In this document: one piece after another, positions 51,486-58,901 of the stretch | Layout of the letters: each line of letters begins with the position of its first letter | How positions within the stretch are numbered: position 1 is the first letter of the stretch | Source of the DNA: Acidimicrobiaceae bacterium | GTDB lineage: Bacteria > Actinomycetota > Acidimicrobiia > Acidimicrobiales > UBA8190 | Reading direction: 5' to 3' | Length of the DNA stretch: 64,000 bases | Assembly: GCA_003151955.1 (NCBI GenBank) | Contig: PLZB01000078.1 | Coordinates: 18,597-82,596, forward strand | Made by a program: the position numbers and the translations under genes | Notes under the pieces: generated by a model | The model's database searches: none | What the model was told of the DNA's origin: nothing | Seen by the model: only the letters and a program-made list of their open reading frames with translations

Positions 51486-53324
51486 GTGGGGGAAGTCGTG
51501 AACGAGCGTCCTGAGCAGCCAGAGCCCTTCCTCCGAGGAAGCCTCTTCCCGGCCACGACCAACGTCGCCTACCCCAGGGCCAACCCGACCGACATCGACC
51601 AGCTCCCCCTCGACGTCTGGGCCGCCGCCCAGGTTCCGGCCGGGGTCCGGATCGAGCTCGTCGGTGACGCCCAGGCCGTCCAGATCGGCTACACCACGGC
51701 GACGGGGAACCTCGGCTACCGGGGCGAGGCCGCCGGCTGCACCTTCGCCCTCTACAAGGCCTCCCAGAAGATCAGCGAGGCCGAGGCCGTCCTGGGCGAG
51801 GGTGTCGTCGAGCTCGACCTCAACGGTGATGCCGACCGGCCCGCCGTCATCTACCTCCCCGAGGGGATGCGGCCTCTCATCACCTCCATCGTCGGCGTCG
51901 GCGGGGCCATCGAGCCGGCCCCCCAGCTTCCCCGCTGGCTCGCCTACGGCGACGCCATCACCCAGGGCTGGCTGGCCTCCTGCCCGGCCATGGCCTGGCC
52001 GGCCGTGGCGGCCCGGAAGCTCGGCCTGAACCTCTGCAACTTCGGCTACGCCGGGAGCGCCCGGGGGGAGAGCTCCTCGGCCATCCTCCTGGCCGACACC
52101 CCCGCCGAGGTCATCTCGATCGGCTTCGGCCACACCAACTGGAGCCGGGTCCCCCACTCCCCGGGGCTCATGGCCGAGGAGATCCGGGCCTTCCTCAAGA
52201 TCGTCCGCTCCGGCCACCCCGAGACCCCCGTCGTCGTCATGAGCCCGATCGTCCGGCCCGACGCCGAGAACGAGCCGAACCGCCTGGGGGCCACCCTGGC
52301 CGACCTCCGGGTGGCCATGGAGGAGTCCGTCCGGGAGGTCGTCGCCGCCGGGGACTCCCGCCTCTTCCTCACCGAGGGGGCCTCCGTCCTGGGTGAGGCC
52401 GACCTCGAGGACGGGGTCTACCCCGGTGACGAGGGCCACAAGCGGCTCGCCGCCGCCATCAGCAAGTACCTGAGCCCCCTCAAGACGGAGCTCAAGCAGG
52501 CCGCCCTGGCCCGCCGACAGGAGGAGGCCCTGGCCCTGGCCCCCAGCCTCGACCTGGCCCCCAGACGCCCTGCCGCCGCCGCCCCCAGACGCCCTGCCGC
52601 CGCCCCCTCCGCCCCCCCTGTTCGGGCGCCCGAGCCGGTCTCGGCCGGGGCCCAGGCCATGGTGGACGGGATCTTCGCCGACGCCGTCCCCACCGCCGAC
52701 GGGATCGGGGCGGCCCCGGCCGAGCCGGTCGTCGAGGTCGCGCCGGTGGCCGTGCCCGAGGTCGAGCCGGTGGCCGAGGCGGAGCCGGAGCCGGTGGCCG
52801 AGGCGGAGCCGGAGCCGGTGGCCGAGGTCGAGCCGGTCGTCGAGGCCGAGGTCGAGCCGGTCGTCGAGGTCGAGGCGGAGCCGGAGCCGGTCAAGGTTGA
52901 GGCCCACACCGGGAAGCCCTACCCGGCCGTCCAGCACAAGCAGTACCCGTCGGGTCGGCACCTGACGGCGGTGGCGGGTCCGGCCAAGATGGCTCCGGCC
53001 GTGGCTGCCCCGACGGGGGATGACGTCCCGGCCGGAGCCCTCCTGGCCGTGGCCGACACGGTGGCCCAGCTCCAGCAGGTGACCCAGGCCCAGGCCGCCG
53101 CGGTGGCGGAGCTGGTCCAGCTCCAGGCCCTGGCCCAGCAGCTCCGGGCCGCCGAGGCCGAGGGGATCGCGACGACCACGGAGGCGGACTCGGCGGGGAT
53201 GGGGGAGATGGAGTCTGTGGAGGACCAGGGGGCGGAGTCCTACTCCCCGACGTCGGCCCCGAGCTACCAGGCCCCGGCCTCCTACAGCGGCTTCGCCCAG
53301 GGCACCGACCCCACCAGCCTCTGA
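51486..53324 (+). CDS. SGNH/GDSL-fold protein, catalytically degenerate, with EPV-repeat and Gln-rich tail
   Basis: A 612-residue protein from a GTG at 51486 (GGGAG upstream; GTG at 51498 also possible). Residues 1-130 form a beta-sandwich-like domain. An SGNH hydrolase fold follows, where block I reads AYGDAITQGW, so the GDS serine is Ala. Block II is NFGYAGSARGE, block III GFGHTNW, and block V DGVYPGDEGHKRLA, with Tyr in place of the catalytic His. Residues about 350-400 are Ala/Pro-rich, and 415-470 are Glu-Pro-Val repeats that probably form an extended, charged spacer. The tail has a heptad-like Gln/Ala helix (AQLQQVTQAQAAAVAELVQL). No signal peptide is visible. A non-enzymatic structural or binding role is likely. 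Confidence 0.7.
   Translation: MGEVVNERPEQPEPFLRGSLFPATTNVAYPRANPTDIDQLPLDVWAAAQVPAGVRIELVGDAQAVQIGYTTATGNLGYRGEAAGCTFALYKASQKISEAEAVLGEGVVELDLNGDADRPAVIYLPEGMRPLITSIVGVGGAIEPAPQLPRWLAYGDAITQGWLASCPAMAWPAVAARKLGLNLCNFGYAGSARGESSSAILLADTPAEVISIGFGHTNWSRVPHSPGLMAEEIRAFLKIVRSGHPETPVVVMSPIVRPDAENEPNRLGATLADLRVAMEESVREVVAAGDSRLFLTEGASVLGEADLEDGVYPGDEGHKRLAAAISKYLSPLKTELKQAALARRQEEALALAPSLDLAPRRPAAAAPRRPAAAPSAPPVRAPEPVSAGAQAMVDGIFADAVPTADGIGAAPAEPVVEVAPVAVPEVEPVAEAEPEPVAEAEPEPVAEVEPVVEAEVEPVVEVEAEPEPVKVEAHTGKPYPAVQHKQYPSGRHLTAVAGPAKMAPAVAAPTGDDVPAGALLAVADTVAQLQQVTQAQAAAVAELVQLQALAQQLRAAEAEGIATTTEADSAGMGEMESVEDQGAESYSPTSAPSYQAPASYSGFAQGTDPTSL
52760..52890 (+). repeat. EPV-repeat coding region
   Basis: Tandem coding repeats of Glu-Pro-Val/Ala within the SGNH-like gene. 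The clearest are two identical 24-bp copies at 52776-52799 and 52800-52823. Such repeats can expand and contract by slippage, changing spacer length. Confidence 0.7.
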
Positions 53325-53334
53325 TCAGCTCTAA

Positions 53335-53358
53335 CTGACACGCCGTCAGAAACGGCGT
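53335..53358. promoter_or_regulatory. Nested palindromes before amidohydrolase-FadE operon
   Basis: CTGAC-ACGCC-GTCAG (53335-53349) overlaps a second perfect inverted repeat ACGCCGT-N5-ACGGCGT (53340-53346 / 53352-53358). Together they occupy the whole 24 bp before the first possible ATG (53359). The first is the best match in the window to the CTGRC-N5-RTCAG pattern. Confidence 0.6.
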
Positions 53359-53370
53359 ATGCTCGTGGTC

Positions 53371-54591
53371 ATGGCCGAGCTGCCCCTCATCATCTCCGTC
53401 GACGACCACGTGGTGGAGCCCCCCACGGTCTGGTCGGACCGGCTGCCCTCGAAGTACGCCGATGTCGGTCCCCGGATCGTCCGGGCCCCGATGCCGGAGG
53501 TCACCTTCGTGGGGGGGAAGCTCACGGTCAAGCCGGGGGGCAAGGGGAAGCCGGTCGACTGGTGGTACTACGAGGATCTGAAGCGGCCGCTGCTCCGGGT
53601 GGACTCGGCGGTGGGGGTGCCCCGGGACGAGGTGACGATGACGGGGGTGACCTACGAGGAGATGCGGCCGGGCTCCTACGAGGTGAAGCCCCGGCTCGAG
53701 GACATGGACCTGAACCACGTGGAGGCGGCCCTGTGCTTCCCGACGTTCCCCCGGTTCTGCGGGCAGACGTTCACGGAGGCGAAGGACAAGGAACTGGGGC
53801 TCCTCTGCGTGAAGGCCTACAACGACTGGATGGTCGAGGAGTGGTGTGCCGAGTCCGGGGGCCGGCTGATCCCGCTCACGCTGATCCCGCTGTGGGATGC
53901 CCATCTGGCCGCCGCTGAGGTCCGGCGGAACGCCGACCGGGGGGTCCGGGCCGTCTGCTTCAGCGAGATCCCCCCCTTCCTGGGACTCCCGTCGGTCCAT
54001 GACCCCGACGGGTACTGGGACCCGTTCTTCGCCGCCTGCGCCGAGACGGGGACGGTGGTCAACATGCACATCGGGTCGTCGTCGAAGATGCCGTCGACGT
54101 CGGCGGACGCTCCGGCCGCGGTGGGGTCGACATTGACCCACACGAACGCCACGTTCAGCCTGGTGGACTTCCTCTTCTCGGGGGTGCTGGTCCGGTTCCC
54201 GGAGCTGAAGCTGGCCTACTCGGAAGGGCAGATCGGCTGGATCCCGTACATCTTGGAGCGGGCCGACAAGGTCTGGGACGAGAACCGGGGCTGGGGGGGA
54301 GTGGCTGACATCGTGCCGAACCCGCCGTCGACGTACTTCAAGGACCACGTCTGGGGATGCTTCTTCGACGATGCCCACGGGTTGCGGTCGGTCGACGAGA
54401 TCGGGGTGGACAACATCACCTACGAGACGGACTACCCCCACTCGGACTCGACCTGGCCGGAGTCCCGGCAGGTGGCGGAGCGGCAGATGGGGGGGCTCTC
54501 CGACGGGGACCGGTTCAAGATCGTCCGGGGGAACGCCATCAAGCTGTTCGGGCTGGACAGCCTCGGACCGGCCACCCTCCCCGCCACCTAG
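53371..54591 (+). CDS. Amidohydrolase (family 2 type)
   Basis: A 406-residue protein from the ATG at 53371; the upstream ATG at 53359 touches the palindrome. It begins with the metal-binding motif IISVDDHVVEPPTVW (here DDH rather than HxH). NMHIGSSSKMPSTSADAP, LAYSEGQIGWIPYILER and ITYETDYPHSDSTWP complete the amidohydrolase-2 barrel with His and Asp ligands. Family members are decarboxylases or hydrolases. It leads an operon with two acyl-CoA dehydrogenases and an LLM oxidoreductase, a common actinobacterial lipid/steroid arrangement. Confidence 0.85.
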   Translation: MAELPLIISVDDHVVEPPTVWSDRLPSKYADVGPRIVRAPMPEVTFVGGKLTVKPGGKGKPVDWWYYEDLKRPLLRVDSAVGVPRDEVTMTGVTYEEMRPGSYEVKPRLEDMDLNHVEAALCFPTFPRFCGQTFTEAKDKELGLLCVKAYNDWMVEEWCAESGGRLIPLTLIPLWDAHLAAAEVRRNADRGVRAVCFSEIPPFLGLPSVHDPDGYWDPFFAACAETGTVVNMHIGSSSKMPSTSADAPAAVGSTLTHTNATFSLVDFLFSGVLVRFPELKLAYSEGQIGWIPYILERADKVWDENRGWGGVADIVPNPPSTYFKDHVWGCFFDDAHGLRSVDEIGVDNITYETDYPHSDSTWPESRQVAERQMGGLSDGDRFKIVRGNAIKLFGLDSLGPATLPAT

Positions 54592-54607
54592 CCAGGACCC
54601 GGCTCCG

Positions 54608-55804
54608 GTGGATCTGCGGTACTCCGAGGCGGAGGAGGCCTTCCGGTCGGGACTCCGGGCCTGGCTGGCCGGGGCGGTGCCGAGCCTGCCGCCGAAGCCG
54701 CCGGCCAATGACTGGCCGGCCCGCCGGGCCTACGACACCGGGTGGCAGGGCATGCTCCACCAGGCGGGGTACGCCGGGATCGACTGGCCCGTCGAGGGGG
54801 GCGGGCTGGGGGCGAGCCCGGTGGAGCAGCTCATCTACGTCGAGGAGCTCGAGCGGGCCCACGCCCCCTACGTGGGGGTGAACTTCGTCGGGCTCCTCCA
54901 TGCCGGCCCGACGATCGCCGTGGAGGGGACGGCCGGGCAGCGGGCCCGGTTCCTGCCGCCGATCCTCCGAGGGGAGGAGGTCTGGTGCCAGGGGTTCTCG
55001 GAGCCGGACGCCGGGAGCGACCTGGCCTCGCTGCGGTGCCGGGCCGTCCGCGACGGGGACGACTACGTGCTCTCGGGGTCGAAGATCTGGACGTCGCACG
55101 CCGAGGTGGCGGACTACTGCGAGATCCTGGTCCGGACCGGGCCGGAGGACTCCCGGCACCGGGGGATCACCTGGCTGATGATGCCGATGGACCTCCCCGG
55201 GATCGAGATCCGGCCGCTGCGGACCATGGCCGGGTCGACGGAGTTCGCCGAGCTCTTCCTCGACGGTGTCCGGGTCCCGGTCGGGAACCGGGTGGGGGAG
55301 GAGAACGACGGCTGGCGGGTCACGATGGTCACGCTCAGCTTCGAGCGGGGGACGGCGTTCGTGGGGGAGCTCCTCCAGTCGATGGAGCTCCTCCGGTCAC
55401 TGCGTGACGTGGTGGTGGCCGTCGGGGGGAGCGGGGCCCCCGGGCTCCTGGGCCGGATCGGGCACCTGGGGGCGGAGCTCGACGCCCAGTGGGCGGTGAC
55501 GAGACGGAACGTCTCCCAGGCGGCCCGGACGGGGGTCCCGGGCATCGGGGGGAGCGTCTTCAAGCTGGCCTTCTCGGAGCTCCGGCAGCGGCTGGCCCAG
55601 CTGGGCCTGGAGGTCTGCGGCCGGGCCGGGCTGGTCTGGGACGAGCTGGCCGGGGGGCCGTGGTCGGCGGCGGAGGGGGGACCGGGGAACGGGGAGCTGG
55701 TCGACACCTGGGTGAACGGCTTCTCCCGGACCATCGCGGCGGGGACGTCCCAGATCCAGCGGAACATCGTGGCCGAGCGGATCCTCGGCCTTCCGAAGGG
55801 ATAG
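54608..55804 (+). CDS. Acyl-CoA dehydrogenase, large subunit of a pair
   Basis: A 398-residue protein from a GTG at 54608. It keeps EVWCQGFSEPDAGSDLASLR, VLSGSKIWTSHAEVADYCEI and HRGITWLMMPMDLPGIEIRP, and the end ISQ-like AAGTSQIQRNIVAERILGLP. It is 16 bp after the amidohydrolase and 5 bp before a smaller partner, so a heterotetrameric dehydrogenase is likely. Confidence 0.92.
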   Translation: MDLRYSEAEEAFRSGLRAWLAGAVPSLPPKPPANDWPARRAYDTGWQGMLHQAGYAGIDWPVEGGGLGASPVEQLIYVEELERAHAPYVGVNFVGLLHAGPTIAVEGTAGQRARFLPPILRGEEVWCQGFSEPDAGSDLASLRCRAVRDGDDYVLSGSKIWTSHAEVADYCEILVRTGPEDSRHRGITWLMMPMDLPGIEIRPLRTMAGSTEFAELFLDGVRVPVGNRVGEENDGWRVTMVTLSFERGTAFVGELLQSMELLRSLRDVVVAVGGSGAPGLLGRIGHLGAELDAQWAVTRRNVSQAARTGVPGIGGSVFKLAFSELRQRLAQLGLEVCGRAGLVWDELAGGPWSAAEGGPGNGELVDTWVNGFSRTIAAGTSQIQRNIVAERILGLPKG

Positions 55805-55809
55805 CGGCG

Positions 55810-56787
55810 GTGGACTTCGAGCGGTCCGAGGACCAGGTGGCACTGGCCGAGGGGGTGGCCCGGCTCTGCGCCGGGCGGTTCCCCCTGGAGTCGGTCCGGG
55901 TCGCCGAGGGCCGGCCCACGGTCGCCGACGGGAAGGGCTGGGCCGAGCTCGGGGAGGCCGGGGTGTTCGCCCTCCGGGTCTCCGACGCCGACGGTGGGCT
56001 CGGCCTGGGGCTGGCCGAGGCGGCGGTGGTCTTCGAGGAGCTGGGCCGGGCCCTCGTCCCGGGGCCGCTGGTGGCATCCAGCCTGGCCGCCGGGCTGGTC
56101 CCGGGGGCGGCCGACGGTTCGGTGATGGTGGGGGCGGTCCGGCGGCCGGCCGGGCCGGGGCCGATCCTGATCGAGGACCTGGGGGCGGTCGACGTCCTGA
56201 TCGTCGTGGACGACGGGGCCGGGGAACTCCGTCTCGTCGAGCGGGGGGCGGTCACGGGGGCGCCGCTGCAGCGGTCCCTCGACCCGTTGACGCCGATGTG
56301 GCGGGTGGAGGCCCTGCCCGAGGGGGACCTCGTCGGCGGAGAGGAGGACCAGACCCGGTGGGGGCGCGACGGGAACGTCCTCACCGGGGCCCTCGGCGTG
56401 GGGCTGGCCCTGGCCACGATGGAGATGACGGTCGCCTACGCCCGGACCCGGGAGCAGTTCGGCCGGGCCATCGGGTCGTTCCAGGCCGTGAAGCACCTCT
56501 GCGCCGACATGCTCGTCCGGGCCGAGTCGGCCCGGGCCGCGGTGGAGGCCGCCGCCGTGACGGTCGACCAGCCCGGGGTGGGGGACCCGGTCCGGGCCGC
56601 GGCCGGGGCGGCCCTGCTCGGTTGCGAGGCGGCCCAGGCCAACGCCAGGAGCTGCATTCAGGTCCACGGGGGGATGGGGTTCACCTGGGAGGTCCCGGCC
56701 CACCTCTACTTGATGCGGGCCCAGGTCCTGGCCGGCTCGCTACCGTCGCCGGCCGACCTGGCCGCTGTCGTCGCCGACCGGTACTGA
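55810..56787 (+). CDS. Acyl-CoA dehydrogenase-like protein, partner subunit
   Basis: A 325-residue protein from a GTG at 55810. The N-terminal half has RVSDADGGLGLGLAEAAVVF and the C-terminal half YARTREQFGRAIGSFQAVKH and CIQVHGGMGFTWEVPAHLYL. The middle domain is reduced and divergent, as in the 49138-50181 gene. It presumably pairs with the upstream subunit. Confidence 0.88.
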   Translation: MDFERSEDQVALAEGVARLCAGRFPLESVRVAEGRPTVADGKGWAELGEAGVFALRVSDADGGLGLGLAEAAVVFEELGRALVPGPLVASSLAAGLVPGAADGSVMVGAVRRPAGPGPILIEDLGAVDVLIVVDDGAGELRLVERGAVTGAPLQRSLDPLTPMWRVEALPEGDLVGGEEDQTRWGRDGNVLTGALGVGLALATMEMTVAYARTREQFGRAIGSFQAVKHLCADMLVRAESARAAVEAAAVTVDQPGVGDPVRAAAGAALLGCEAAQANARSCIQVHGGMGFTWEVPAHLYLMRAQVLAGSLPSPADLAAVVADRY

Positions 56788-56807
56788 CCCGAACCGAGGA
56801 GCCCGCC

Positions 56808-57764
56808 GTGCCCGCCGACACCGTCCGGATCATCCCCGAGGGGAAGGTCGTCTACGGGATCCAATTGCCGGTCCAGTCCCAGTCGACGATCTACGTCGAG
56901 CCCTGGGAGGCGGCGGCGGGGCCGGCGGAGCTGGCCCGGGTGGCGAGGGCGGCCGAGGGGGCCGGGTTCTTCTACGTCGCCGTCTGCGACCACACCGTCA
57001 TCCCCCGGCGGTTGGCCGGGGCCATGAGCACGACCTGGTACGACACGACGGCCACCCTGGGCTGGCTGGCCGGGGTGACCTCCACTGTCCGGCTCCTCTC
57101 CCACGTCTACATCGCCGCCCTCCGGCACCCGCTCCGGGCGGCCAAGGAGTTCGCCACCCTGGACGTCCTCTCCGGGGGCCGGCTCGTCATTGGGGTGGGG
57201 GCGGGCCACGTGCCGGAGGAATTCTCCCTGGCCGGTCGGGACTTCGACGCCCGGGGGGCCCTCCTCGACGAGGCCCTGGACGGGATCACGGCGGGACTCC
57301 TCGAGGAGTACCCCGAACTGACCGGCCCGACGTGGCCCTCCACCGGTCTGGGGGTGTCCCCCAGGCCGGTCCAGACGCCGAGGCCGCCGATCTGGGTGGG
57401 GGGATCGAGCCGGCCGGCGCTGCGGCGGGCGGCCCTCCGGGGCGACGGGTGGCTGCCCCAGACCGTCCGGCGGAGCGACATGGCGGACCAGGTGTCCGAG
57501 CTCCTCGAGCTCCGCCAGGAGCTCCGGGGCGGGGCCCCCATCGAGATCGGGGCCCTCCCGGGGATGTTCCACGTGGGGGAGCCGACCTGGGAGGTGCCCC
57601 GGGGGACGGTGTCGGGGTCCCCGGAGCGGATCGCCGAGAACCTGGCCGAGCTGACCGAGATGGGGGTGACCCATCTCCAGCTCCGGTTCCCGAACCGGTC
57701 GGCGGAGGAGCTCTGCGACCAGCTGGCCGCCTTCGGGGAGACGGTGGGGCCGCTCCTGGGGTGA
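56808..57764 (+). CDS. LLM-class F420-dependent oxidoreductase
   Basis: A 318-residue luciferase-like monooxygenase-fold protein from a GTG at 56808 with CGAGGAG upstream. Motifs are VYGIQLPVQSQSTIYVEPWE, FYVAVCDHTVIPRRL, and FATLDVLSGGRLVIGVGAGH, typical of F420-binding members. RPPIWVGGSSRPALRRAALR follows. It reduces or oxidises a substrate with the deazaflavin F420. Last gene of the amidohydrolase-FadE-FadE operon; its role there is probably reduction or saturation of a ring intermediate, which is a guess. Confidence 0.87.
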   Translation: MPADTVRIIPEGKVVYGIQLPVQSQSTIYVEPWEAAAGPAELARVARAAEGAGFFYVAVCDHTVIPRRLAGAMSTTWYDTTATLGWLAGVTSTVRLLSHVYIAALRHPLRAAKEFATLDVLSGGRLVIGVGAGHVPEEFSLAGRDFDARGALLDEALDGITAGLLEEYPELTGPTWPSTGLGVSPRPVQTPRPPIWVGGSSRPALRRAALRGDGWLPQTVRRSDMADQVSELLELRQELRGGAPIEIGALPGMFHVGEPTWEVPRGTVSGSPERIAENLAELTEMGVTHLQLRFPNRSAEELCDQLAAFGETVGPLLG

Positions 57765-57816
57765 GCGCCGGCCCGGGGTGGGGAACTTCCGGATCGGGTC
57801 CGACGTCGGAAGAACC

Positions 57817-58740
57817 ATGACGACAGAGCCGACCGAATCGACAGAGCCCACCGGGCCGACAGTGCCGACAGGGCCGACAGGGCCCGCCGGGCCGACAGGG
57901 CCGACAGGGATCACGGGAAGGTCGCCGAGGGCGGGGACGACGAGGTCGTGGTGGGGCCAGCGGACCTGGACGGTGGTGGCGCTCACGTTGGGGGTGGCCG
58001 GGGTCACGGTGGGTTCGGTGGCCTGGGCATCGCCGGGGGCCACGGCGGCGGCGGCGAAGGTGGCGGCCCCGGCCCCTCCTGGCTGCGGGAGCTCGGACCC
58101 GACGCTGACAGTGGGGGGGACGGGGATGGCGACGGGGACACCGGACCTGCTGACGGTCCTGGTGGGGATCGATGTGACCGATGGGACCGCCGAGGCGGCG
58201 CTGGCCGACAACAACGGCAGGGCGGCGGCGCTGACGGCGGTCCTGACGGCGGCCGGGGTGGGGGCGGCCGACATCCAGACGTCGGGACTCTCCCTCGAGC
58301 CGCAGTACAACCTGGCCGGGGCCGTCACCGGTTACCAGGTGACGAACTCGCTCACGGCGAAGCTCCGGGACTTCGCCACGGCGGGAGCCACCATCGACGC
58401 CCTGGCCGCGGCGGCGGGGGATTCAGTCCGGATCGACGACATCGCCTTCTCCGTCGAGGACCCCCGGAAGCTGGAGGACGCGGCCCGGACCGACGCCGTG
58501 ACCCAGGCCGTGAACCACGCCCAGGCCATGGCGGCGGCGGCCGGGGAGACCCTGGGCCCGGTCTGTTCCCTGAGCGACCAGACCTCCTCCCAGGCCGAGG
58601 AGGGATTCGCCGCTGCCAACGAAGGTCTGAGCCAGTCCGGGACTGTCCCGGCGGCGTCGGCCGTCCCGTTGGAGGCCGGGAGCCAGCAGGAGTCGGTCCA
58701 GGTCACCATGACCTATGCCCTCGAAACGGGGAAGGGCTGA
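57817..58740 (+). CDS. SIMPL-domain (DUF541) membrane protein with collagen-like N-terminus
   Basis: About 307 residues from the ATG at 57817. A cytoplasmic tail of GPT-type triplets (TGPTVPTGPTGPAGPTGPTG) precedes one transmembrane helix (WTVVALTLGVAGVTVGSVAWA). The exported SIMPL/DUF541 domain then shows VGGTGMATGTPDLLTVLVGI, VGAADIQTSGLSLEPQYN, ITGYQ-like AVTGYQVTNSLTAKLRD and VQVTMTYAL. DUF541 proteins are periplasmic or surface proteins of uncertain function, some linked to signalling or stress. The collagen-like tail on the cytoplasmic side is odd. Confidence 0.8.
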   Translation: MTTEPTESTEPTGPTVPTGPTGPAGPTGPTGITGRSPRAGTTRSWWGQRTWTVVALTLGVAGVTVGSVAWASPGATAAAAKVAAPAPPGCGSSDPTLTVGGTGMATGTPDLLTVLVGIDVTDGTAEAALADNNGRAAALTAVLTAAGVGAADIQTSGLSLEPQYNLAGAVTGYQVTNSLTAKLRDFATAGATIDALAAAAGDSVRIDDIAFSVEDPRKLEDAARTDAVTQAVNHAQAMAAAAGETLGPVCSLSDQTSSQAEEGFAAANEGLSQSGTVPAASAVPLEAGSQQESVQVTMTYALETGKG

Positions 58741-58901
58741 CCGCCCCGGGCTCCGACGGAGCGACCTGGGAGGCCGTCCGAAGATTTCTTCACCCTGGGT
58801 GTCAGGTCCCGGGCAGAATTTGCCGATAGTTGTGCTGTGAATGGTCAGCGAGATCAGGTGGTGTGGGAGGCCGGTCGGGCCCGTCCGGGGTCGGCGCCGT
58901 C

